A DNA stretch of 64,000 nt from Roseicella aerolata (GCF_020523605.1 NZ_JAJAQI010000009.1:89189-153188), one strand, 5' to 3'. Counted from the stretch's first letter, positions 38,036 to 47,946 are shown. Numbers and translations: made by a program. The notes: a model not told the origin generated them from the letters alone.

Positions 38036-39570
38036 ATGTCATCGCCAAGCCCGAGGATCGGCTGCTCTACAAGGGCGCCGACTGGGACTTCGACACGCTG
38101 ATGCGGGTGCATGACGCCTGCGCCGAGATCGCGGGGGAGGAGCTTGGCCTCGACTGGTATTCCAACCGGATCGAGGTCATCAGCGCCGAGCAGATGCTGG
38201 ATGCCTATGCCAGCACCGGCCTGCCGCTCTTCTACCGGCACTGGTCCTTCGGCAAGCATTTCGCCCAGCACGAGTCGCTCTACCGCAAGGGGTTGCGCGG
38301 CCTGGCCTATGAGATCGTCATCAACTCCGACCCGTGCGTCTCCTATGTCATGGAGGAGAACACGGCGACGATGCAGGCGCTCGTCATCGCCCACGCCGCT
38401 TTCGGCCACAACCACTTCTTCAAGAACAACCAGCTCTTCCGGCAATGGACGGATGCCAAGGGCATCCTCGACTACCTCGAATTCGCCCGCGGCTATGTCC
38501 AGGCCTGCGAGGAGCAGCATGGCGAGATGGCGGTGGAGCGGGTGCTCGACTCCGCCCACGCCCTGATGAATTACGGCGTGCACCGCCATCGTCGCCGCGC
38601 CCCCGACCTGCTTTCCGAGCAGAAGCGGGAGCGCGAGCGGCGCGAGCATGACGAGCGGATGTACAATGTCCTCTGGTCCACCTTGCCGGAAAAGGCGGCC
38701 CAGCCCGCAACCCGGACGGAGGAGGAACGCCGCCGCGCCCTGCTGCAATTGCCGCAGGAGAATATCCTCTATTTCCTTGAGAAGTCCGCCCCGCGGCTTG
38801 CCCCCTGGCAGCGCGAGATCCTCCGCATCGTCCGCAACGTGGCGCAATATTTCTACCCGCAGCGCCAGACCAAGATGATGAACGAGGGCTGCGCCACCTA
38901 TACCCACCACCGCATCCTGGGCCGGCTGCATGAGCAGGGCCGCATCTCGGACGGCAACTGGCTTGAGGTGCTGCACTCCCACTCCTCCGTCATCATGCAG
39001 CCGGATTTCGACGACCAGCGCTATTCCGGGATGAACCCCTACGCGCTCGGTTTTGCCATGATGGAGGATATCGAGCGCATCTGCCGCGAGCCGACCGAGG
39101 AGGATCGCGACTGGTTTCCCGATTTCGCCGGTTGCGGCGACCCGATGCCGGTGCTGCGCTATGGCTGGTCGGAGTTCCGGGACGAGAGCTTCATCCTGCA
39201 ATTCCTCAGCCCGGCCCTGATGCGCAAGCTCCGGCTGTTCCACATCGTCGATGACAGTGGCCAGCCCGTGCTGCGGGTGGATGCCATGCACGACGAACGG
39301 GGCTACCGCCGCCTTCGCCGCGCACTCGCCCGGCAATACGATCCGGCCTGGACGGACCCGGACATCCAGGTGGTGGATGTCGATCTCGGCGGCGATCGCA
39401 AGCTGATCCTGGAGCACCGGGTCGCTGGCGGAAGGCTGCTGGAGGAGCAGGAGGCGCGGCAGGTGCTGCGCCATCTCGCCAGCCTCTGGAGCTATGACGT
39501 GCTGCTGCGGGAGGTGGACCCGACCAGCGGCGCCAGCCTGCGGGAGCATGCAGTGAGCCCACCGCGCTAG
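38032..39570 (+). CDS. ycgB: SpoVR family protein (YcgB)
   Basis: A 512-residue protein of the SpoVR/YcgB family, close to the usual 510. The N-terminal half is rich in His and aromatic residues: FYRHWSFGKHF, SYVMEENTATMQALVIAHAAFGHNHFFKNN, and MMNEGCATYTHHRI. HSSVIMQPDFDDQRYSGMNPYALG follows. The His/Glu pattern suggests a metal site, but no activity is established. B. subtilis SpoVR affects spore cortex; this organism carries it as part of the prkA trio. The start overlaps yeaH by ATGA. Confidence 0.94.
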   Translation: MNVIAKPEDRLLYKGADWDFDTLMRVHDACAEIAGEELGLDWYSNRIEVISAEQMLDAYASTGLPLFYRHWSFGKHFAQHESLYRKGLRGLAYEIVINSDPCVSYVMEENTATMQALVIAHAAFGHNHFFKNNQLFRQWTDAKGILDYLEFARGYVQACEEQHGEMAVERVLDSAHALMNYGVHRHRRRAPDLLSEQKRERERREHDERMYNVLWSTLPEKAAQPATRTEEERRRALLQLPQENILYFLEKSAPRLAPWQREILRIVRNVAQYFYPQRQTKMMNEGCATYTHHRILGRLHEQGRISDGNWLEVLHSHSSVIMQPDFDDQRYSGMNPYALGFAMMEDIERICREPTEEDRDWFPDFAGCGDPMPVLRYGWSEFRDESFILQFLSPALMRKLRLFHIVDDSGQPVLRVDAMHDERGYRRLRRALARQYDPAWTDPDIQVVDVDLGGDRKLILEHRVAGGRLLEEQEARQVLRHLASLWSYDVLLREVDPTSGASLREHAVSPPR

Positions 39571-39591
39571 ATCCCGCCGCGGAAAGGATGA

Positions 39592-39605
39592 GCGCCCCGG
39601 GGCGC
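39592..39605. terminator. Perfect palindrome after ycgB
   Basis: GCGCCCCGGGGCGC, 21 nt after the ycgB stop and followed by GGTTT. It may act as a terminator stem, although it has no loop bases of its own. Confidence 0.35.
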
Positions 39606-39640
39606 GGTTTCAGCCTGCCATCAGTGGCCTGCGGCGAATT

Positions 39641-39669
39641 GGCGTTCAGACCTGGACGCGATCCGCTGC
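39641..39669 (+). repeat. Second short repeat type, copy 1
   Basis: GGCGTTCAGACCTGGACGCG then ATCCGCTGC. It matches 51212-51241 (GGCGTTCAGAGCCGAACGCG then GATCCGCTGC) with few changes. It resembles the left part of the main palindromic repeat but has a different core. Confidence 0.5.
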
Positions 39670-39841
39670 GGGGTGTTGCTGGTCGTGGGCCAGCGGTGAC
39701 GTGTATCGGACCGGCAAGCGATCTCGGCACCAGGCGCTCAGCGTCAACCCAGCGCCGGCACCGTTCCTCACGCCCTCGCCATTTCCGATCCGCATAGGAT
39801 GCGGTCCAGGCTGGGCGGCCATTCCGGAAGGGCTGCCCCCC

Positions 39842-40291
39842 ATGGTGTCCGACATCTCCCGCCTCAATGACCGCACGCCCGGGCTGGATGCCGGGCTGCT
39901 GGTCGCGCGCATCCTGCTCGTCGCGCTCTTCCTCGTCGCTGGCTATTACAAGCTGATCGACCCGGCCCGGAACGCCGCCTATTTCGGCAGCCTCGGCCTG
40001 CCGATGCCAGCGGCCATGGTCTGGGTCGTGGTGGCGATCGAGATCGTGCTGCCACTCATGATCCTGTTCGGCATCGGCACGCGCTGGGCGGCGCTCGGGC
40101 TGCTGGTCTTCACGATCGCCAGCGCCTTCATCGGCCACCGCTTCTGGACCTTCGACCAGGCAACGCAGTTCGGCCAGTACTTCGCCCAGCTCTCGAATTT
40201 CCTGAAGAACCTCGCCATCGCCGGCGGCCTCGGCGTCTTGGCGCTGGTCGGGCCAGGCCGCTATGCGATTGAGGCGCGCGGCCGGATCTGA
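39842..40291 (+). CDS. DoxX family membrane protein
   Basis: A 149-residue inner-membrane protein with four predicted hydrophobic helices (about residues 18-35, 57-77, 82-100 and 122-141). LLVARILLVALFLVAGYYKL at the first helix and the GLPMPAAMVWVVVAIEI turn are typical of DoxX/DoxD-like proteins. Members are linked to redox or thiol stress in some bacteria, but function is not settled. GGAAGGG lies upstream of the chosen ATG; a longer frame starting at 39701 would add non-coding-looking residues. Confidence 0.87.
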   Translation: MVSDISRLNDRTPGLDAGLLVARILLVALFLVAGYYKLIDPARNAAYFGSLGLPMPAAMVWVVVAIEIVLPLMILFGIGTRWAALGLLVFTIASAFIGHRFWTFDQATQFGQYFAQLSNFLKNLAIAGGLGVLALVGPGRYAIEARGRI

Positions 40292-40332
40292 CCCCGCCGC
40301 GCGCGCATTGGGAGGCAGGCGCGGGTCGGCGA

Positions 40333-41445
40333 TCAGCCCCGGCGCGCCGCCCCGACCGCCGCCATGAAGCCATCCAGCTTCGTCGCATCAACCCATCGCA
40401 GCACGGCGACCGTCTCCGCTGCCGGGTCCACCCAGGTGACATTCCCGCCGGCCCCGGAAAAGCAGATGCTCTCGGCGCTCGCGCTCGGCCAGCGGGTCCG
40501 CCCGGTATTCAGCCACCAGAGCAGCCCGTAATGCGGGTTCAGCGTGCAGGGGGTGCGGCACTGCGCGACCCAGCCTTCCGGCAGGATGCGCTCCCCTGCC
40601 CAGACCCCGTCCTGCAGCACAAGCTGGCCGATCCGCGCCTGGTCCTCGGCATGGATGAAGACACCGCCGCCCCAATGGCCACCGCCCGAGACGCTCTGCA
40701 CCCGACGTCCGCCGACCTCGACCCAGCTCGTCTCATAGCCAAGCCAGGACCAGTCGGCGGAGGCGCCGATCGGACGCATCACCCGCTCGGCGAAGACCTC
40801 TGGCAGCGCCCGGCCGAAGCGGCGCAGCAGCGCGAGGGAAAGGCGGTTCACCCGGACCTCGTTGTATTCCCAGTACTGCCCCGGCGGGTGCAAGGGCCGG
40901 GGCAGGCCCTTCTTCCCCTGCCCTTCCACCTGCAGGTTCCGGCCGCGATCGATCAGGTCGCTCTTGCCGAACAGCGTCCCCTCCCATTCGGAGGTGTTCT
41001 GCAACAGGTGCCGCCAGGTGACAGGGCCGTTCTGCGGCCCCTCGAAGCCGCCATCCTCCACCGTCTCCGCAACCCGTGCATCGAGGTCGGGGATCAGCCC
41101 ATCCCCCAGCGCGATCCCGGCGAGGATCGCCAGGTAGGACTTCGCCACGCTGAAGGTCATGTCCACCTGCCGCGTGTCGCCCCAGCGCGCGACCAACCGG
41201 CCGCGCCGCAGGATCAGCCCGTTCGGCCCGCCGCGCGGCTTCACCGGCCCGAGGATGGCATTGTCGGGCGGCGGCTCGAAAAAGCCGGCCTCGATATGGG
41301 CGCGAATGTCGTGCGGCCAGGGCGATTCATGCGCGAGGGCGAAGCGCACCGCCTCCGCGATCCGGTCCGGGTCGAGGCCGACAGCCTCGGGCGGGACCTC
41401 GGGGAGAAGCGCCGGATGGGACGGCATGGTTGTCATGTCGGACAT
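40333..41445 (-). CDS. Serine hydrolase, beta-lactamase (class C-like) family
   Basis: A 370-residue penicillin-binding-fold hydrolase. The nucleophile motif SVAK is in DMTFSVAKSYLAI, and the YxN-like motif is WEYNEVRVN. The C-terminal FSGAGGNVTWVD stands where the KTG box is expected. There is no signal peptide, unlike true AmpC, so an esterase or amidase role is more likely than beta-lactam resistance. The start at MSDMTTMPSHPALLPE was chosen. It is divergent from the FkbM gene and converges with the DoxX gene. Confidence 0.85.
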   Translation of the reverse strand: MSDMTTMPSHPALLPEVPPEAVGLDPDRIAEAVRFALAHESPWPHDIRAHIEAGFFEPPPDNAILGPVKPRGGPNGLILRRGRLVARWGDTRQVDMTFSVAKSYLAILAGIALGDGLIPDLDARVAETVEDGGFEGPQNGPVTWRHLLQNTSEWEGTLFGKSDLIDRGRNLQVEGQGKKGLPRPLHPPGQYWEYNEVRVNRLSLALLRRFGRALPEVFAERVMRPIGASADWSWLGYETSWVEVGGRRVQSVSGGGHWGGGVFIHAEDQARIGQLVLQDGVWAGERILPEGWVAQCRTPCTLNPHYGLLWWLNTGRTRWPSASAESICFSGAGGNVTWVDPAAETVAVLRWVDATKLDGFMAAVGAARRG

Positions 41446-41574
41446 GCCGGCCAGCCTACCCGCTCCCCGGGGATGATGTGAGGGGTCGTCGAGTGTTTCC
41501 ACCGCCGCGCGATATGCTCTAGAAACGCGCGGCCCGCGGCGCCGGGCAGTCATTGAAGCCGGAGTGATTCATCC

Positions 41575-42516
41575 ATGCCGCAGGGCAGTAGCACCCCAGC
41601 GCCGCGGTTCGCCGGCGGCCTCTCCGCACGGCTGATGGCCATACTCCGTCCCCGTCCGCCGCGGCTTCGGCTGCTGCCGACGGCGCGCCTCGCTGCGGGT
41701 GCGCGGGTGCCGACCGAGGCGGCGATCCGCGCCCTCGCCGGGGCCACGCCCTTTGCCGGCAACCTGCTGCTCTGCCGCGTGCTCGGCCGCTACAAGCTCT
41801 TCCTCGACGCGGCCGACCTCACCCTCGCGCCACACCTCGCTCTTGATGGCTACTGGGAGTGGTGGACCACCAGCTTCCTGGCCCGCAACCTGCGGCCCGG
41901 CGAGACGGTGGTCGATGCCGGCGCCTGCATCGGCTATTTTACATTGCTCACGGCCGATCTGGTCGGCGCCGGCGGCCGGGTGGTGGCGCTTGAGCCCAAC
42001 CCGCAGAGCGCCGCGCTGCTGCGCCGGAACGTCGCGTTGAATGGTTACGCCGAACGGGTGACGGTGGAGGAAGCCGCGCTGGCCCCGGCCGGGGGCCGGC
42101 TGCTGCGGCTGGTGGTGCCGCCGAACAGCCCAATGGATGCCCATTTGCTGAAACAGGATCTGGCCTCGGATCCCGGGCAGCGGCCGTCGGAAGGTCGCGC
42201 CACCGTGCTGGTCCGTGGCCGGACGCTGGACGAACTGGCCGTGCCGGCCGATGTCGTCCGGCTCGATGTCGGTGACGCGCAGGAGGCGGCCTGGGACGGC
42301 ATGCAGCACCTGCTCGCGGAGCGAGCCGGGCTGCGCCTGCTCATGGCCTTCGACCCGGCGCGCTGTGCCCAGCCCGCCGCCTTCCTCGACCGCGTCGCCG
42401 CCCGCTTCCCGCTGCGGCGGCTGCACCCCGACGGCAAGGCACGGCCCTGCACGCCCGCCGAGGCGCTTGGCAGTGGCGGCGTCCTGCTCTGGCTGGCGAA
42501 GGACGAGCCCGCCTAG
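41575..42516 (+). CDS. FkbM family methyltransferase
   Basis: A 313-residue S-adenosylmethionine methyltransferase. Motif I is VVDAGACIGYFTLL, followed by VVALEPNPQSAALLRRNVALNGY (acidic ribose-binding residue) and DVVRLDVGDAQE. FkbM-type enzymes usually O-methylate sugars or polyketides. No glycan or polyketide cluster surrounds it, so the acceptor is unknown. A GATATGCTCTAG sequence lies about 55 bp upstream. Its TAG stop shares the CTAG tetranucleotide with the stop of the converging minE, leaving no room for a terminator. Confidence 0.85.
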   Translation: MPQGSSTPAPRFAGGLSARLMAILRPRPPRLRLLPTARLAAGARVPTEAAIRALAGATPFAGNLLLCRVLGRYKLFLDAADLTLAPHLALDGYWEWWTTSFLARNLRPGETVVDAGACIGYFTLLTADLVGAGGRVVALEPNPQSAALLRRNVALNGYAERVTVEEAALAPAGGRLLRLVVPPNSPMDAHLLKQDLASDPGQRPSEGRATVLVRGRTLDELAVPADVVRLDVGDAQEAAWDGMQHLLAERAGLRLLMAFDPARCAQPAAFLDRVAARFPLRRLHPDGKARPCTPAEALGSGGVLLWLAKDEPA

Positions 42517-42815
42517 GCCCGGACGGCCTCGGCCGAAGCCCCGGCCGAGGCCGGCTTTGCTCCCGGCAGCTCGATCTCGATCGCGAGCGTCGAGATGTCG
42601 CCGCCGCGGTCGAGCGCGACATTCACCTTGCCTGGGTCGATCGCCACATAGCGCGCCACCACGGCGACCAAGTCCTGCTGTAGCCGCGGCAGGAAATCCT
42701 CCCGGGTGCGGCCGATGCGCTCATGCGCCAGCACGATCTGCAGCCGCTCCTTCGCCTGGGTGGCGGAGGCCGGCTCCGGCTTGCGGTTGGCGCGGAAGAA
42801 GTCGAGCCAGCTCAT
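42513..42815 (-). CDS. minE: Cell division topological specificity factor MinE
   Basis: A 100-residue MinE. The N-terminal membrane-targeting helix is MSWLDFFRA. The anti-MinCD segment is ATQAKERLQIVLAHERI and the dimerisation domain ends at GGDISTLAIEIELP. It stimulates MinD ATPase and drives pole-to-pole oscillation, confining septation to midcell. The start is one base after the minD stop, so translation is coupled. The longer frame from 42920 lies inside minD and was rejected. Confidence 0.96.
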   Translation of the reverse strand: MSWLDFFRANRKPEPASATQAKERLQIVLAHERIGRTREDFLPRLQQDLVAVVARYVAIDPGKVNVALDRGGDISTLAIEIELPGAKPASAGASAEAVRA

Positions 42816-42816
42816 C

Positions 42817-43638
<822 letters not shown>

Positions 43639-43788
43639 GAACAACCCCCTGCTGCACCCGCTCCCCGTCCGGGCCCCGGCCCGCCCCGGCCCGGGGCGCT
43701 CCGGACATTGCCGGCGCGCCCTGGATCCGGTCATCCCCTGAGCCGGCGATCGCCCCGAGCGTACCCACCCGGCACCATCGCCAGCCCC

Positions 43789-44565
43789 CTAGCCGAGCGG
43801 CCCGAACCGCATCTCCTCGCCGTCCAGCCGGACCTGCGTGGGCCGGCCGATCGGCGCTTCCCCAAGCCCTTCGCGCACCGCGTAGAAGCCGGCGATGGCA
43901 ATCAGCTCGGGGTCGAAATTCAAGGCGAAGATCCGCGCCTCGGCATCGTTCCGCGCACCGGCGATCGCCCGGCCGCGCAGCGCGCCATAGACATGGACAT
44001 GGCCGTCCGCGATCACCTCCGCGCCGGGATTGACGGTTGCGGTCACGATGAGATCGGCGCCCTCCGCATAGATCCGCTGGCCGGACCGCACCGGCTCGCT
44101 CACCAGCAGGGCGCTGCGGCCGCTGCCCTGGAATTGCGGGGTCGCAGGGGCGGCCGGAGGGGGCGGTGCGGCCTGCGGCGCCGCGTCTGCGGGCGCCGGT
44201 GCGGCACTTCCGGCCGGCAACTCGGTCTCCGAATCGCGGCCGCCGACGGCGCGCAGCGGCGGCAGGCCGGCCGCTGTCGCCGCCTGGCGCATCTGCGGGC
44301 TGCCGCCGGTGGTCCCGATCGGGACGATCTCCAGCGCGTGCAGCCCCTCGATCAGGCCGCGGAAATCCACCTCCTCCGGGGCCGCCATGAGATCGGCGAG
44401 GCCGATGACGATGGGCGCGAAGCGCAGGAAGCCCGGCGCCCGGCGGAACTGATCGCCGAGGGCGGGCAGCACCGTCTCAGGCCGCGGGTCGAGCAGCCGC
44501 AGCACCAGCAGGTTGAAGTTGCCGGCGCGGAGCCTAAAGGTTTCCGGAAGGGTCTGGCTGCTCAA
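43789..44565 (-). CDS. minC: Septum site-determining protein MinC
   Basis: FtsZ assembly inhibitor with an N-terminal domain (FRLRAGNFNLLVLRLLDPRP), an Ala/Pro-rich linker, and the C-terminal beta-helix (HVYGALRGRAIAGARNDAEARIFA) that binds MinD. The start is uncertain. A TTG at 44565 puts FRLRAG at residue 10, as in known MinC, giving 258 residues. ATGs at 44640 and 44676 would add arginine- and proline-rich residues of doubtful coding value. It is the first gene of a leftward minCDE cluster. Confidence 0.88.
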   Translation of the reverse strand: MSSQTLPETFRLRAGNFNLLVLRLLDPRPETVLPALGDQFRRAPGFLRFAPIVIGLADLMAAPEEVDFRGLIEGLHALEIVPIGTTGGSPQMRQAATAAGLPPLRAVGGRDSETELPAGSAAPAPADAAPQAAPPPPAAPATPQFQGSGRSALLVSEPVRSGQRIYAEGADLIVTATVNPGAEVIADGHVHVYGALRGRAIAGARNDAEARIFALNFDPELIAIAGFYAVREGLGEAPIGRPTQVRLDGEEMRFGPLG

Positions 44566-44750
44566 GGCGCTCTCGGGTCGGCCATCGCGGGTCGGGGGAA
44601 GCCTCCGGCCCGCGGGAGGCGCGCGCCGTATCCTGTGCATAGCAGCGCTGCCGCGAGCGGCGAAGCCCGAATGCATACCATTGCGGCCCTCGGCTCGATT
44701 CAGCTGCGCAATGCCGGCCGGGACTCGCCGGATCGCCGCAGCCAAGGATA

Positions 44751-45680
44751 ATGCCTGCGAAGAGTCGGGAGCCCGTCTTGCACCAGATCACCCTGCTGGA
44801 GCCCTTCCGGGCGCTGTTCTACGCCCCTTTCTACCTTGCCGAGTCGCTCGGCGCCTTCGCCCGGCAGGGCGTGGATGTGCGGATGCTGACCGCTGGCACC
44901 CCTGACGCGGCCTGCGCGAAGCTCCTGGCCGGGGAGGCGGACCTGGCCTGGAGCGGGCCGATGCGCCCCATGCTGCTGCGCGCCACGACCCCCGACTGCG
45001 CCCTGCGGAGCTTCTGCGCCGTGGTGATGCGCGACCCCTTTCTGCTGATGGGCGGGGAGAGGCGCCCGGGCTTCCGCCTGCAGGACCTGCCAAGCCTCCG
45101 CCTCGGCCTGGTCTCCGAGGTGCCGACGCCGGTCTGGTGCCTGCGTGGCGATCTCGCGGAGCGCGGCATGGGCTGGTCCGCCCTGACCATCGTGAACGGC
45201 CGGACCATGGCCGAGAATGCCGAGGCGGTGGCGGAAGGCAGGCTCGACCTCGCCCAGATGTTCGAGCCCTTCGCCTGCCGGGTGGAGGATGCCGGCGGCG
45301 CCCTCTGGCACGCCCAGGCCAGCCGCGGCCATACCGCCTATACCGCCTTCTATGCCACCGAGGCCGGAATTGCGGCGAAGCGCGCACCGCTGATGGCGAT
45401 GATCCGCGCCATGGCAGAGGCGCTGGCCTTCATCCGGGAGGCACCGGCGGGCGAGGTGGCGGAGCGCATCGCCCCGCGCTTCCCGGATGTCCCCTCCTCC
45501 CACCGCGTCCGCGCCATTGCACGCTACCAGGCGCTCAACCTCTGGGATGCCGGGCCGCTCTTCCCGCGGGAGGCCTTCGACCGGCTCGGCGCCGCTATGC
45601 TCGCCTCCGGCGCCATCCCCCGGATCCCGGCCTTCGAGGCCTGCATCGATAACGCCATCGTCGAGGAGGCCCTCTCGTGA
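44751..45680 (+). CDS. NMT1/THI5-like substrate-binding protein without signal peptide
   Basis: A 309-residue protein of the SsuA/THI5 type. LLEPFRALFYAPFYLAESLGAFARQGVDV is the usual opening of nitrate/sulfonate/pyrimidine binding proteins, followed by the domain hinge (RLGLVSEVPTPVWCL). A secretion signal is not visible at the chosen ATG, so it may be cytoplasmic, as in some THI5-like enzymes, or its true start may be missed. The stop overlaps the GTG start of a thioesterase gene, which is itself coupled to a P-type ATPase. No ABC permease or ATPase is near. Confidence 0.8.
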   Translation: MPAKSREPVLHQITLLEPFRALFYAPFYLAESLGAFARQGVDVRMLTAGTPDAACAKLLAGEADLAWSGPMRPMLLRATTPDCALRSFCAVVMRDPFLLMGGERRPGFRLQDLPSLRLGLVSEVPTPVWCLRGDLAERGMGWSALTIVNGRTMAENAEAVAEGRLDLAQMFEPFACRVEDAGGALWHAQASRGHTAYTAFYATEAGIAAKRAPLMAMIRAMAEALAFIREAPAGEVAERIAPRFPDVPSSHRVRAIARYQALNLWDAGPLFPREAFDRLGAAMLASGAIPRIPAFEACIDNAIVEEALS

Positions 45681-46126
45681 GCGGCAAGACCCCCATCGGC
45701 ACCCGCGCCGACTACCGCTGGTTCACCACCATCCCGACCCGCTGGATGGACAACGACGTCTACGGCCATGTCAACAACGTCACCTATTACAGCTGGATCG
45801 ACACTGCGGTGGCGCAGTTCCTGATCGCCAACCAGGTGCTCGATCTCGAGTCCAGCACGGAGGTCGGGCTGGTGGTCGAGACGCAGTGCCGATACTTCGC
45901 GCCGATCTCCTTCCCCGACCTCGTCACCTGCGGCATCCGCTGCGGCCGGCTCGGCACCTCCTCCATTCGCTATGAGCTCGGCATCTTCCGCAACGAGGAG
46001 GAGCGCGCGAGCGCCGAGGGGCATTTCGTGCATGTCTATGTCGCGCGCGCCGAGCAGACCCGGACCGTGCCGGTGCCCGCCCGGCTGCGGGAGGCAGCGA
46101 CACGCCTGCTGATGCGACCGGGCTGA
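45677..46126 (+). CDS. Acyl-CoA thioesterase, 4HBT/YbgC type
   Basis: A 149-residue hotdog thioesterase. WMDNDVYGHVNNVTYYSWID carries the catalytic-type Asp and the DxxGHVNN signature of the 4-hydroxybenzoyl-CoA thioesterase family. The start is GTG, overlapping the upstream TGA (GTGA) with GAGGAGG ten bases upstream. The stop shares one base with the ATPase start. It hydrolyses some acyl-CoA; being locked between a binding protein and a metal ATPase is odd. Confidence 0.88.
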   Translation: MSGKTPIGTRADYRWFTTIPTRWMDNDVYGHVNNVTYYSWIDTAVAQFLIANQVLDLESSTEVGLVVETQCRYFAPISFPDLVTCGIRCGRLGTSSIRYELGIFRNEEERASAEGHFVHVYVARAEQTRTVPVPARLREAATRLLMRPG

Positions 46127-47946
46127 TGAAGCGGGACGAGCACCGGCTGCGGCTTGCCCTGCTTGCCTGGGCCGGGTCGGGGCTCGCCCTTGGCCTGCTG
46201 CTGCGCTGGCTGGCGCCGGAGGCGGCGCCGATCGTGCTCACCCTCGCCACGCTGCCTGTGCTCGCCGTGCTGCTGCGGGACATCGTGCAGGGGCTGCTCC
46301 ACGGCAATGCCGGGCTGGATCTGCTCGCCGCCCTGTCCATGGCGGGCGCGCTGGCGCTGGGGGAGGAACTGGCCGGTGCCGTCGTTGCGCTGATGTTCGC
46401 AGGCGGCAGCTTCCTCGAGGAGTTTGCGCGGGAGCGGGCGCGGCGGGAGATGACGGCCCTGCTCGCGCGCCAGCCGCGCCGGGCCACGCGGCACGGGCCG
46501 TCGGGGCTGGAGGAGGTGCCCGTCGAGGCGCTGCAGCCTAGCGACCGCGTACTGGTCCGCCAGGGGGAGGTGGTGCCGGTCGATGGCCGCGCCCTCGGCC
46601 CCGCCGTGCTCGACACCTCCGCCCTGACCGGCGAATCCATTCCCGTGACGCTTACCATGGGCGACCCGGTCCTCTCGGGCAGCACCAATGCCGGCGAAGC
46701 CTTCGACCTGGAGGCCGAGCGGGAGGCGGCGGCGAGCACGCTCGCCGGCATCATCCGGCTGGTGGAGCAGGCCCAGGCCAGCCGGGCCCCCATGGCGCGG
46801 CTCGCTGATCGCTGGGCGCTGGGCTTCCTTGCCGTCACGCTGGCCATCGCTGCCGCCGCCTATCTCGCTTCGGATGATCCGCGCCGGGCGCTGGCCGTGC
46901 TGGTGGTCGCCACCCCCTGCCCGCTCATCCTCGCCGTGCCGGTCGCCCTCATCGCCGGCCTCTCGCGCGCCGCCCGCGCCGGCGTGCTGGTGAAGAGCGG
47001 CGCGGCGCTGGAGATGCTGGCCCGCGTCCGCGTGCTGCTGCTGGACAAGACCGGCACCCTGACTGAGGGGCGGGTTCGGCTGCTGGAGGCGCGCCCGGCC
47101 AGCAGCCTGGATCCCAGGGAACTGCTGCGCCTCGCCGCCTCGCTCGACCAGGCCTCGGCCCATCCGGTTGCCGCCGGGCTGGTCGAGGCGGCGCGCAAGG
47201 CCGGGCTGCCGCTGGCGACGCCGGAGGCCGTGCGGGAGGAAGCCGGCGCCGGCATCGCCGGCAGGGTGGAGGGCCGCGCTGTCGCGCTCGGCGGTCCCGG
47301 CTTCGTCGCTTCGCATGGCTGGGCGGGGATGGAGGCGGTGAGTGACCATCCCCCCGGGTCGCTCCGCGTCTGCGTGGCGGTGGACGGCGCGCCGGCCGGG
47401 CTGCTGGTGCTCGCCGACCCGCTGCGCGGCGATGCCGAGGCCATGCTGGCGGCCGCCCGTGCCGCCGGAATCCGTCGCGTGGTGCTCCTCTCCGGCGACC
47501 GTGCAGCCGTTGCGGAAGCGGTCGGGGCGCGCCTCGGCGTCGATGCCGTGCTGGCCGAGCGCAGCCCCGCCGAGAAGGTCGCGGCCGTGCTGCGGGAGAA
47601 GCCCGGCGGCCCCGTGCTGATGCTGGGCGATGGCGTCAATGACGCGCCGGCCCTGGCCGCGGCCGATATCGGCGTCGCCATGGGGGCCCGTGGCGCGGCG
47701 GCCAGCGCCGAGGCGGCGGATGCGGTGGTGCTGGTGGACCGGATCGACCGGCTGGCGGAGGCGATGCGCATCGCCCGCCGGGCGCGGGGGATCGCGCTGC
47801 AGAGCGTCGCGGTCGGCATCGGGCTGTCGGTTCTCGGCATGCTGGCGGCGGCGGCGGGATATCTCACGCCGGTGCAGGGCGCGCTGCTGCAGGAAGCGAT
47901 CGACGTCGCGGTGATCCTGAACGCGCTCCGGGCGCTGCGGATCTGA
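46126..47946 (+). CDS. P1B-type heavy-metal-transporting ATPase
   Basis: A 606-residue membrane pump lacking N-terminal metal-binding domains. It shows the actuator LDTSALTGES, the phosphorylated Asp307 in DKTGTLTEG, the HP dipeptide in SAHPVAAGL, and the hinge LGDGVNDAPAL. The metal-selecting helix reads TPCPL (residues 263-267) rather than CPC, a type reported for P1B-5 pumps linked to nickel, cobalt or iron. This metal assignment is inference. The usual C-terminal hemerythrin domain of some P1B-5 pumps is absent. It is the last gene of a coupled three-gene operon. Confidence 0.9.
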   Translation: MKRDEHRLRLALLAWAGSGLALGLLLRWLAPEAAPIVLTLATLPVLAVLLRDIVQGLLHGNAGLDLLAALSMAGALALGEELAGAVVALMFAGGSFLEEFARERARREMTALLARQPRRATRHGPSGLEEVPVEALQPSDRVLVRQGEVVPVDGRALGPAVLDTSALTGESIPVTLTMGDPVLSGSTNAGEAFDLEAEREAAASTLAGIIRLVEQAQASRAPMARLADRWALGFLAVTLAIAAAAYLASDDPRRALAVLVVATPCPLILAVPVALIAGLSRAARAGVLVKSGAALEMLARVRVLLLDKTGTLTEGRVRLLEARPASSLDPRELLRLAASLDQASAHPVAAGLVEAARKAGLPLATPEAVREEAGAGIAGRVEGRAVALGGPGFVASHGWAGMEAVSDHPPGSLRVCVAVDGAPAGLLVLADPLRGDAEAMLAAARAAGIRRVVLLSGDRAAVAEAVGARLGVDAVLAERSPAEKVAAVLREKPGGPVLMLGDGVNDAPALAAADIGVAMGARGAAASAEAADAVVLVDRIDRLAEAMRIARRARGIALQSVAVGIGLSVLGMLAAAAGYLTPVQGALLQEAIDVAVILNALRALRI

